Origin: Pithys albifrons albifrons
Taxonomy: Eukaryota > Chordata > Aves > Passeriformes > Thamnophilidae
Length of the DNA: 64,000 nucleotides
Assembly (NCBI RefSeq): GCF_047495875.1
Contig: NC_092460.1
Coordinates: 14,746,520-14,810,519, forward strand
Direction: 5' to 3'
The position numbers were made by a program, and so were the translations under genes. Position 1 is the first letter of the stretch, and each line of letters opens with the position of its first letter. Positions 55,231 through 64,000 of the stretch are shown here, piece by piece. The notes beneath the pieces are model-generated. The model was given only the letters and a program-made list of their open reading frames with translations, was not told where the DNA came from and did not search any database.

Positions 55231-56916
55231 ACCGAGTAGACGAGGGAGGTGGAGCAGCTGTAGCCATTTTGCAGACCTGTGTGTGAGCGCAGCCGGTGGG
55301 GGAGAAGAGAGGGATCAACAGGGTGTTTGGTGAGCAACGAGCCGTCGGCCACGCTCAGGAGCAGCTGGGCAGCTACTCCACAGAGCCGCAGATGACCCAG
55401 AACCCACCGCACCTCAGCAAGGGAAGGAGACAAGGCAGGCTGGGATTCACCTCCCACTGAACCGAAGCGGTCCCAGGTGAAGCCAGTCGGGACAATTAAC
55501 ACATTCCAGGTGCGCTCAGGGCACAGACACCCACTTGCTTTGGGCTAGAGCCTTTCCCTGTCCTTGCCATACAACATCCCTGAGGACAATCTGGCAGCTC
55601 GAGCTTGGTGACAACAATCCTCTAGTTGCTTATACCAGCCTTGGGGTGATACTGAAGTATGTTATTTTATTCAGGTTGGGGTGGGGGTTTTTTGTGGTTG
55701 CCTTTCCTGATAGCTTTGTGATTTCATTAGGCTGCCCATCTGAAGTAGGCATGAACAAACGGGTGTGCACAGAAGCTTCAGAGATATTACCTTATCATAG
55801 TGTAAATATGTCCTGCACTGGGGCAAGGACCTGGGGGGGCAGCACTGTGCTCAGGGGAGAGTTGTTATCTGTCCTTCTGTTCCTTTCACCTGCAGAGATA
55901 GGCAAACAAGTTTTGGGACGGGAAAACACCATCAGATGCAGATGAAAGAGAGGCTGAACAGAAAATGAAGGCAGATTAAGGAAGCATCAGTCTAAAGCCA
56001 CTTTCCTAGTGCAAAATCAGAATAGTTCCCCTTTAAGATGAAAATGGTTGACATAAGCAACTGAGTTGAGATTTTGTTTGATTTTGGTTTTGCTTAAAAT
56101 TCACATGCAAACTTTCTTTACCTTGGCAGGATGTCTTTTCATCTACCTACACATCTCAGTCCTGCTTCCCAAGGTGTCTCCGAGTGATATCAAGCCTAAG
56201 TTTCCTGTCTGGGCAGCTGCTTTCAGGCCCCCACTGGTATCATAAACCTTTTAACTATGCTGGCTCTGCCTGGGTATCACCTGATGCTTTAAAACTTTAG
56301 TTAACAAAATATGACTTCTTACTTGCTGACAGAAATTAAGCCCCATGAAAGAAAGGGTGATTTGTTGGTTGTTGGGTTTGGTTGGGGTTTTTTTTAAAAC
56401 AGGGAGTATTGCATGCTTATCTCCAGATGATGATGCCTCCTGCAATGAGGAAACTGGGTGGCTGAGTTCAGTGTGATGCTCAGTATCGCTTCCTTCAAGT
56501 GCATGTCTGGTGACTCAAAGCCAGGGTTGAGTTACATTGGACTGAGAGACCAAGCCCCTACCTCTCCTTCAATCCCAGGCTGCAACAGCCACCCTGGAAA
56601 TCTGATATTTTAGGAACTAAGGGGAAATATGGGGAAAAAAATGTTTGGCTTGATGCAATGTTCTTTTCTTTGGGGGAACCATCAAAGTAAAACTCAGCTC
56701 CTTGTGCAACCCCTAGAGCTCAACAGCTTCTCAAGGTGACATAGTGCAGGTGTTGGGCACTGTAGAGACCAAAGTCATCTGTGTCCACCTTCTGGACAAT
56801 ACTTAATCCCTATTAACGCCTTACAATTTCACCTGAAGTATTAATGCTTCATTTACTTTATCATCTTCTTAAGAAGCTCAAGTGACTTTATGTAACTGAG
56901 GCCTTTTCTGCTTTAG
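55231..56916. other. Region right of the CpG island, no gene recognised
   Basis: T/G-rich on the + strand. A strong + strand acceptor-like sequence ends at about 55891 (ttcctttcacctgcag). The following sequence has stops in all frames within about 90 bases and no obvious donor. It might belong to a non-coding exon. Confidence 0.4.
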
Positions 56917-57144
56917 CAATCTTTGTTGTCCACTGTTAACAGCATGAAGGAGGAGGAAGATGTGGTGGTGTACAACAGCCACCATGTTCCCGCTCCTATT
57001 CTGGAGCAGAGCATTTGTCACTGGCACAGATGGCACAGCTCAGAACTTGATTCAGTTACCTCTGGTTTTGGTCTGACTCCTTCCAGCTTGGAGCCACTGA
57101 AGCTGTTTGAGAGTTTCTCTGAAAGAAACAACCTGCGATTCTGA
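56917..57144 (+). other. Candidate terminal coding exon on + strand, unidentified
   Basis: A good acceptor (gccttttctgctttag, with taactga about 25 bases upstream as a possible branch point) leads into 75 codons in phase 0 and TGA at 57142-57144. The translation runs QSLLSTVNSMKEEEDVVVY, later SSLEPLKLFESFSE and NNLRF at the end. The composition looks protein-like, but I recognise no family. It would be the last exon of a transcript leaving the 55 kb CpG island. An open frame of this length can also arise by chance. Confidence 0.3.
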
Positions 57145-60100
57145 GCCTCGGGTAAGGGAGAGGCCCTCCCCTTGAAACATCTTTTAGTCATGGTTTCTGG
57201 GCTTAGCAAAATCTTATCCCTATGTTCTCATTAAAAAAAAAAAAAAAAACACACCAAAACCAAAAACCCGGATTTTTGCAGTTGGTGTGAAGCAGCAGGT
57301 AGTGAGGCAGGGCCAGAAATGGAGCTCAAGAGGGCTGGGCACTGCAGCAGTTCACCCTCCTGGCCTTAAAAATTAAGAAAATCCAACAAAACCATCCAGC
57401 TTGTTGTTGGTAAAAGGTTCAAAGTGCCCCTCCTCTCTTGCTGGCCACAGAGATGTAGCTCAGTGTCAGCCAGAAACTTCAACTCCTCCTGGCAGAACAA
57501 AAGGTCCAACTACCAGTTGTGAGGGCTGCTTGTAACCCAACACAGGCTGGTGAGCATGGCCTTGCTGGGGATCAGACAGGCTTATGTTTTCTTTTGGTGC
57601 TTTTTGTCTTCTGCTTAACCATGTTTATCCTCCTCCACAGCTTTTCTGTGTGGGAAGGCACACCTTAGCCTTTCCTTGGCGTGGTGCAGCAGCTGTGCTC
57701 CCAGAAGGGCTGTGCTGCAGGATCCTGACTCTGCAGAGGACTTGAGTGTTCTTAGAAGCAAATACCAGTACAGGTATTAATAGCAAGAATTGCCAGAAGT
57801 CTTGGGTTTTGCTCAAGCTCTGTGAAGCCAACCACTGATGAGGTTGTTGAGATTTTGTGCAAACTGGGGAGGTCTAGTTAATTTGGCAAGTGGAACTAAG
57901 AACAAATTCATGAGGGGGGGAGAAAAAAATCTGATAATTTATTTACATTTAGGAGAACTCAGCAGGAGAGAAGAACATTCAAGGTAAATACTCACAGTTT
58001 CTGCCTGGGATGTTTGATCCTGACTTGGGCTCGGGTAGACTGAGCAAGCTGGGTCATCCGTTTGGAAAATGTTTGACTTAGTCCTGTGCCCTTCTCAAAA
58101 AAAGTTAAACTGGAAACATTTCCACACTTAGAGACCTTGGAAAATCTTCTGTCTAAATGTGGTTTTGTGGTTTCAAAGAACTGAAGGCCACAGAAATACA
58201 TCTTGCCTTTGGCTGCTTGGCAAGGAAAAACATCTGATCAAACTTATCAGAACTTGGCTGTGGCAGGCCTGGTATTTTCACAGCTTAATTTATCCTGCTT
58301 TAATATGAGCCAATAATTTTTACCTCTGGGTGACAATAACTTAAAGATGAGTGAACCATTAGGATTTTGGTAACTATTTTAGCTAATTTGTGGTCAAGTT
58401 CCTCAGCTTCATTGGAAGGTTGGGTCCTTTGTTAAATTCCTTGGAAACTGAATAAAGGCAGGACTGAATTGCGATCAGATGAGCCATATAACACAAGTCT
58501 TTTTTAAAGATGTTTTTGCAATCTTTACCCAAATTGTAAGTGTGCAGGAGAAGGATAAAGAGCAGAAACTAACTGGTGAACTGCCAAGCAAAAGTTAATA
58601 CAATTATTCAAGTAGTCACCTTGGGGTCACTATTCATGCTGTACCTTGTTTCTGCTTTCTCTGAGCTATTTTTTATGTTCACATTATAAGATCTTAAAAA
58701 ATCAGATGTATCCTTGTCCCAAAGCATAGAAGCCTGTTAAGGTACCCTGAGACTGGATACTTCAGATGTTTGGGAAGCCTTAACTTTTTGAGTGGGAATT
58801 CTCATCTCCAGTCTGGTCAGACCCTCAGAGCTTGCCTGGCCTTTCTCAGGCTCTTTGGAAGAGGGGAATCTTGTTGTGTGCATTGCTGGAGTGTTTGTCA
58901 GGCTATTTTTATGCTGCTTAGTTTTTGTACGTGCAGCTGTAGTCAAGTGCTGCTTCTTGATCCCAGACAACTGAGATTTTCCATAACCTTTGACTAAGAA
59001 AAAAATGTATGTTTAATCACAGCTCCCCTTCACAACAGGCAGCATGTAAGAAGATTATATAAATATTATATTAAGCACATTTTCTGGCAAATTGCTTGCA
59101 TTGGTGTTGCATTTCTTTCCACTAGTGTCTGCATAGCAGAAGAAATAAGTGGCATGCTTGGACCATAATAGAAATTAATACTCTGATGTGTATTCCTTCT
59201 GTCTCACTTGGGGGTTCCTCATCAATTAACTGCCTTGTTATTTTACATCTGACATCGATTTTATCTACCAAGAACCCTGCCCATGGCATTCTGAAGATTA
59301 ATCCTCTTATTCTTATTGATAGGTATTTCTAGATAAACCTGCACAGGTAGAAATGTTTTGTCTTGCTTAGAAAGCAAAGGTAAGGCTTTTTTGGGTAGTT
59401 ACCAGTAAATTAGTACTCATACTATGCCTTCTAACCACAACTGAGGCAGGAAAGGTTTTGTGACCTTTCTGACCAACAGCCTGAGGATTAGCTCTGAGTA
59501 GATTTTGGTGGCAGTTCTTCCTGGGCTCACCTGGCTGCATACTCTGATGAGGCACTGATGACAACTTTTCAAATTACTTCATTCAATTTGAATGTAAACA
59601 CTGATTCAACAAATTTTATGGGCAGATGATCAGAGCAAACTGAACAGTCCATGAAATAAAAAGCAACCTAGGTGTTTTTCAGTGTGAATAAATGCAGCAT
59701 GGATTTTTGTCAGAAAGCTGTTCCATCTAACTCATTTTGATAGGGTGGCAGTGATGCAGAAAGAAAGGGGTGCCTTTGGAAGGCTTTTCTGTTTTAGAAC
59801 AGTGACTATAAAGAGTCTCTTGTGCCCCAAGAGCTGGTTCATGCAGTCAGGGAGAGCAGACCCACATTCAAGAGTCACCACCTCCACTGTTTTATGAAAG
59901 GAGAATAAGATTAAACACAGATCACCCCTTTTCCCAGCTGCCCTGAAGACAAGGAAGCAAATACCTACCTCTGTGTAAATGCTGCTGATGCTTTGCACAA
60001 CACACATTCCCCAGGGTACACTGGATTCCTCTGTTCAGACATCCACTGTGGTTCTGCATCAGGCACTGGGACAGTATATAATATACCTTGGTAAAAGTCA

Positions 60101-62639
60101 CTCTTCCAACAACACTGCCCTTGCTGTGCTGGATGCTGTGAGGTATCTGTGTCCTCTTATTCTCTTTATACATTTGTTGCTATGGTGAGAAAAGCCAGGC
60201 CTTAAATATTGAACTCCCTGTTTTCTCAGCTGCTATCTGCTGTGCACAGGTATCAGTTGCTGTGTATTAAAACAAATAAGATAATAAAGAGTATATACTT
60301 TGTACTGAGAGCTGGTTTGGTCTCCAAGTTTTAGGGGGTTTTCCCGCTTCAATTCCAGCTTGGTTTGTTTTTGCTGAAACTAACCTCAAATTTTGCCCAG
60401 AGGATTACAGCCATTTATGTCTTAATTGGGAAATAGGACCAGTAACCCATCAAATCAAATTTTTCCTCCTGAGAAGTTATAATCAAATGCAGGGCAGTTC
60501 ACATAAAATGTTTTGCTATGTTATTTGGTGTTTGCTTTAAGTCTGCACCAGCAGATTAGAGCAGGGGTTGGGGCACTGTGTGGTTTTGTGCTTAGCATGT
60601 CACTGGAAGAAAATGAGTTCGCAAGGTGTTTTATACAGCACAAGTGAATGGCTTCACTGAAATCACTCCCAGGGCCTCACTCTGACCCTCCTTGGGCTGT
60701 TGATAACACTCCTACTGACGACTTACTAATGCCAGCACAGGACACTGATTAGCCTGTTTTTAAAATCCCAGGCTGGAAAATAACTAGGAGAGGAGTTCTG
60801 CCAAATCAGAGCAGGAGAGACGCTGCGAATAGAACGAGTGTTCTGCCTCTGGCGGTCCCAACAGCCAAGTTTGTGTGGAAAACACAAACTGCATATTTCC
60901 TGGACAGAGAAGGTGGAAGCCCTTGCACCCCAACAACAGTCCTGCCTCTGGCAGGCCTGGAGCACTCACAACAAAGGAGCTGCTGCTGCTGTGCCCACAT
61001 TTTTGTGGTGAAAGTCCTGTTCTGGTGCCCAGCCCCAGTGCTGGCAGATTAAAAAATTATGGAGCAAAGTAGGACAAGTTCCCAAACGCATTTTTGTTTA
61101 TATAACCTAAAGCAAGGTCTGCTGGTTTTGCTGGATGTTTAAACATTTGCTGAGGGCCCACAATCTGTGCTTCAGGACTTACTTTTTTTTTTTCAAGTAA
61201 CTTCTGAAATTGCAGTCTGTTGAGTCAGAGGAATGAAGGCTGATGTCCCTGCTAGTGCTCAGAAACTGGGAATGCCAAGCCCAGAATAACAGCCCTGAAG
61301 AACAATTGAGATCTTTCCTAAATCTGGGTGGGGTTTTATATCTTTCCTAGAAATACCTGAAGAAGGGAAAAGGTAAGGAGTGGGTAATTTTCAAACACAA
61401 AACATAAATACAAAGACACTGTGAGAAAGATCCACTTTCAGTTTAGGTAACTGGTAGCTCAAAGGTCTTGTGTTCAAGTCAGTGCTGCTCTGAGTGAGCA
61501 AAGGTGACACTGAGGGGGGTTTGGAATACAGAGTCTTGCATTCAAGCTCTGGAATTATTTCTGTAGGAGTTAAATATTTCACTTTTGAAACAGTAATCAG
61601 AAAAGAGCTTTGACATTGCACATGGGAAAAAATGGCAAGTTTTAGTTAAAATATAAACAGGGAGCAGTGAAGCCTTGCACACACCCTTAGTACTATTGAC
61701 GTGCATGGAGGTGTGTGCTTTATTCAAAGCCAATGAAACCTCTGGTGCTCTGGGGAGCACCTCCAGCTGCTCACATGTTCAGGTGTCCTTGGGCGCAGCT
61801 TTTTTTGCTGCTGCCTCCTCCTTCTGGTCTCATGTTTCTCTGAGCTGCTATGGCTGGGTGAGCTGTTCACCTGTAAACTTTGGATCCAGCAGAGAGGTGA
61901 GTGTTTAGGAGTTAGGTGGGCTTTCTGGAACTGCAGTTAAATAGAGGGACCAAAACCCAGCCCCAGCCTGGCCAAACACCCAGCCCTCCTCTCTCTCCTT
62001 AGCTGCCACATGCTTGCACATATATGGAGCAACCTGAGCTCTGAGTGACTAGCACTCGTGTGCCACAAGCTTCCACTGCAATGTGAATGGAATAAAAGGC
62101 ATTTTAAAGACAGTTACCATGATCTGCTTTTGGAAGGATTTATTTCTTCCAAAAGTGCTTTGTACTCGCACATCAGGAGAAACTCAGCAGCCAGGGATGC
62201 AGGAGAAGCAGTCTGGAATGGCCTTCTTCCTCTACTCCTGATTTTGGTTTTATGACTTCTGTTCAAGGCTTTGGATGAAGGCAAGTGCAACAGCAAATGA
62301 TAACTAGTGGGGTCCTAAAGCAACTCCTGCTTTCTCAAAATAAGGTCACCCCATTGGTCATCTAGCCATAGGTGTGGGCTGTTAATGCAAGACAAAATTG
62401 AAAACAGCATCTTATTTTCTGACTAAACCAACTCCCAACAATGTGGGAAATTTTTCTGTCTATACTGATTTTGATGTTTTTAGCAAGAAACAAGGCAGAT
62501 GAGAAATTTTCTTATTAGCTAATTAATAGGCATCCAGTTTCCAGCTTGTATCTGAAAAGTCTGTGGATTTTTCAGGAGGTCTTTCTTCCATCTGTTTTAT
62601 GCAAGACTTACAGTACTTTAGCTGAAGGGTGAGTCCTAG
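57145..62639. other. No gene recognised; possible 3' UTR and intergenic DNA
   Basis: T/G-rich on the + strand for most of its length, suggesting + transcription. + strand AATAAA hexamers lie at 58451 and 60283; the latter is followed by GT-rich sequence. An A-run lies near 57232-57250. A strong + strand donor (agagag|gtgagtg) at 61896 may mark a non-coding exon. Small open frames have no recognised relatives. Confidence 0.4.
60283..60288 (+). promoter_or_regulatory. Candidate + strand poly(A) signal AATAAA
   Basis: Followed after about 15-40 bases by tgtactgagagctggtttgg, a GT-rich downstream element. It could end a + strand transcript from the 55 kb island. The gene it serves is unknown. 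Confidence 0.25.
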
Positions 62640-62800
62640 TCATATGAAATCGCTTAAAAGCTTTTTACAATGAGCATCTTCATTCCAGATAGTAAGATAA
62701 TCCTTCAGAGCAATCAGCAGTTCAATTCTCCCTGTTTGTGACAGTAAACTGTGGTAGTACTTTGGATAAATTATTTGTGGAAATACGTGGCTTAAGCAAC
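62640..62800 (-). other. Candidate terminal coding exon on - strand, unidentified gene entering from the right
   Basis: A textbook acceptor precedes it on the minus strand: actgat as branch point, about ten T, then ctag. The exon then reads 52 codons in one open frame and TGA at 62642-62640. The peptide runs CLSHVFPQIIYPKYYHSLL, then QTGRIELLIALKDYLTIW and ends HCKKLLSDFI. Its mix of aromatic, Leu/Ile and charged residues looks like a helical protein C-terminus. I could not assign it to a family. The preceding exon, which must end in phase 1, was not found in the last 1.2 kb and presumably lies beyond the window. Confidence 0.45.
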
Positions 62801-64000
62801 CTAGAAAAAAAAAATCAGTTGTTGAAATTAAAAACCAGGTAATGTAAGGACAGGTTTTAAATGACAGACTTCCCTTATTGCTTGAAGCGACACATGGAAA
62901 AAGCCTAGAAATCAATTTAGTGTGAACCCTGTAACACAGTGGTCAAGTGAGCTCTGTGCACAGCAGGTTTCTCACTCATCCTGAGCACGGAAAACAGGAG
63001 CTGCCATGACAGCACCATAAGCATATCCCACCCGAGAGACGGGGAGCAGCCAGAAATATGCAGCACACAAAGCCCTGTGCATTGCTGCTGGCTGCTCTCC
63101 AGCACACGCTCCCGCCGAGCGTGGGCATTTGCAGAGCACTGCACGAGGCCAAGGCATTGTGTGCTGCTCAGACCTGCAGAAAAACAACCCAGCAGATGTT
63201 CGAAGCTTCTAAGTTGCCTGTTGGCACCGTATGCAGTGTCTTTCTAGTCTCCAGTCCTCAGAGTCTGGAGAAAGACAAGCTAAATTACATAAAATCCAGT
63301 GTCTTGGGTGTCTTTAGATATGCTGTAAGAGGCAAGGACAGAGGAATAGCTACAATAAGTAGGATGAATGAAACAAATCCTCTTACACATTTAAAACTAT
63401 TATTTGAAAGTGACAAACTGCATTCATGCCCAAGCTTGCATTATTTAAACATCAAGGGAAAGAGCTGGCCCAGGTTTCCAGCCTCACATTTTTTAAGGCA
63501 AGTCCCAAGCTGAACCTAGAGACAAGGTTTCTGCAAGGCTTCTGTGGCTTTTGACTGTGTCAGACCCTCTGCAACTGCTGAGGAAATGTCTCTTTTCTCA
63601 TGCCCACCTCAATGCTTAGTTCAGTTAATGGACTGAGATAATACTGTGCCCAGAAGAACCCCAAGTCAGCCCCAAAGTATGCACCAAATTTTCAGTAGCT
63701 GAACACTTAGAGCAAATTAAATTACTTGAAGTTACAAGCACACAGCTCCTGTCCCTTCCAGGCATAAAGAGGACTTGAAATTCATGGTAATTTTCTTTGT
63801 GTGAATAGCAAGGTGAACTTTGCTTTCAATTTCAGTATCTAATAGAGGGTAGATATCAGATTCCTTGTGACTTGGGAGGAGCATGTTTGAGTGCTCATTA
63901 AGTTAAATCACATTCCACATAAAAAAACCACTAAGATAACATTGTTTCCAACATTTACACCCAACATTTACCAAGCTATCTTTGTAAGAATTAGATAAAA
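62801..64000. other. Right edge, no exon recognised
   Basis: If the 62640-62800 exon is real, this is its upstream intron. A slightly CG-richer patch at about 63000-63150 gives overlapping open frames on both strands. The + frame 63058-63513 has no recognised relatives. Confidence 0.4.

Noticed and set aside
54353..55318. 321-codon open frame on the minus strand through the CpG island
   Set aside because: It is Pro/Arg/Ala/Gly-rich as any frame in GC-rich DNA would be, has competing long frames on both strands, and runs into A/T-rich sequence at its ends. No domain is recognised.
62972..63187. Minus-strand frame ending RVGYAYGAVMAAPVF...
   Set aside because: It looked protein-like at first, but has no clear acceptor, overlaps a + strand frame in a CG-richer patch, and its stop conflicts with the better-supported terminal exon at 62640-62800 belonging to the same transcript.

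Overview
This is a vertebrate nuclear window, most likely from a bird. The evidence is intron-split genes with GT-AG junctions, CpG-island promoters, a chicken-type CR1 LINE 3' end at about 51.3-51.7 kb, and protein sequences very close to mammalian orthologues. Nothing bacterial or viral was recognised.

Layout. (1) 377-2362, + strand: the last three coding exons of PRKCD (protein kinase C delta), then a short 3' UTR with a poly(A) signal at 2720. (2) 11935-39567, - strand: a complete 14-exon PFKFB4 gene (6-phosphofructo-2-kinase/fructose-2,6-bisphosphatase 4). Every splice junction was located by hand, and the joined exons give an unbroken 474-codon reading frame (1425 nt with the stop). Its CpG-island promoter is at about 39.24-39.72 kb. 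PRKCD and PFKFB4 converge tail to tail, and PFKFB4 may use a very distal poly(A) signal near 4.37 kb. (3) 39.7-54.4 kb: sequence upstream of PFKFB4 with a G-rich minisatellite island (42.4-42.8 kb), one exon-like segment on the - strand at 47.0 kb, and the CR1. (4) About 54.45-55.18 kb: a second large CpG island. (5) 55.2-64 kb: no gene I can name, but two exon-like segments with good acceptors, one on + (56917-57144) and one on - (62640-62800).

Strand composition supports this reading. The + strand looks A/C-rich, as expected for the antisense of transcribed introns, over most of about 4-54 kb. It becomes T/G-rich to the right of the 55 kb CpG island. That island therefore looks like a bidirectional promoter: one transcript running left, possibly an upstream start of PFKFB4, and one running right, not identified.

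PRKCD encodes a lipid-regulated Ser/Thr kinase. PFKFB4 encodes the bifunctional enzyme that sets fructose-2,6-bisphosphate and so glycolytic flux. They are not known to form an operon-like unit. In the human genome both lie on 3p21 but are separated by several megabases, so their adjacency here reflects a lineage rearrangement. I found no novel multi-gene system. The best leads are the possible alternative PFKFB4 5' end and the unidentified exons at the right edge.
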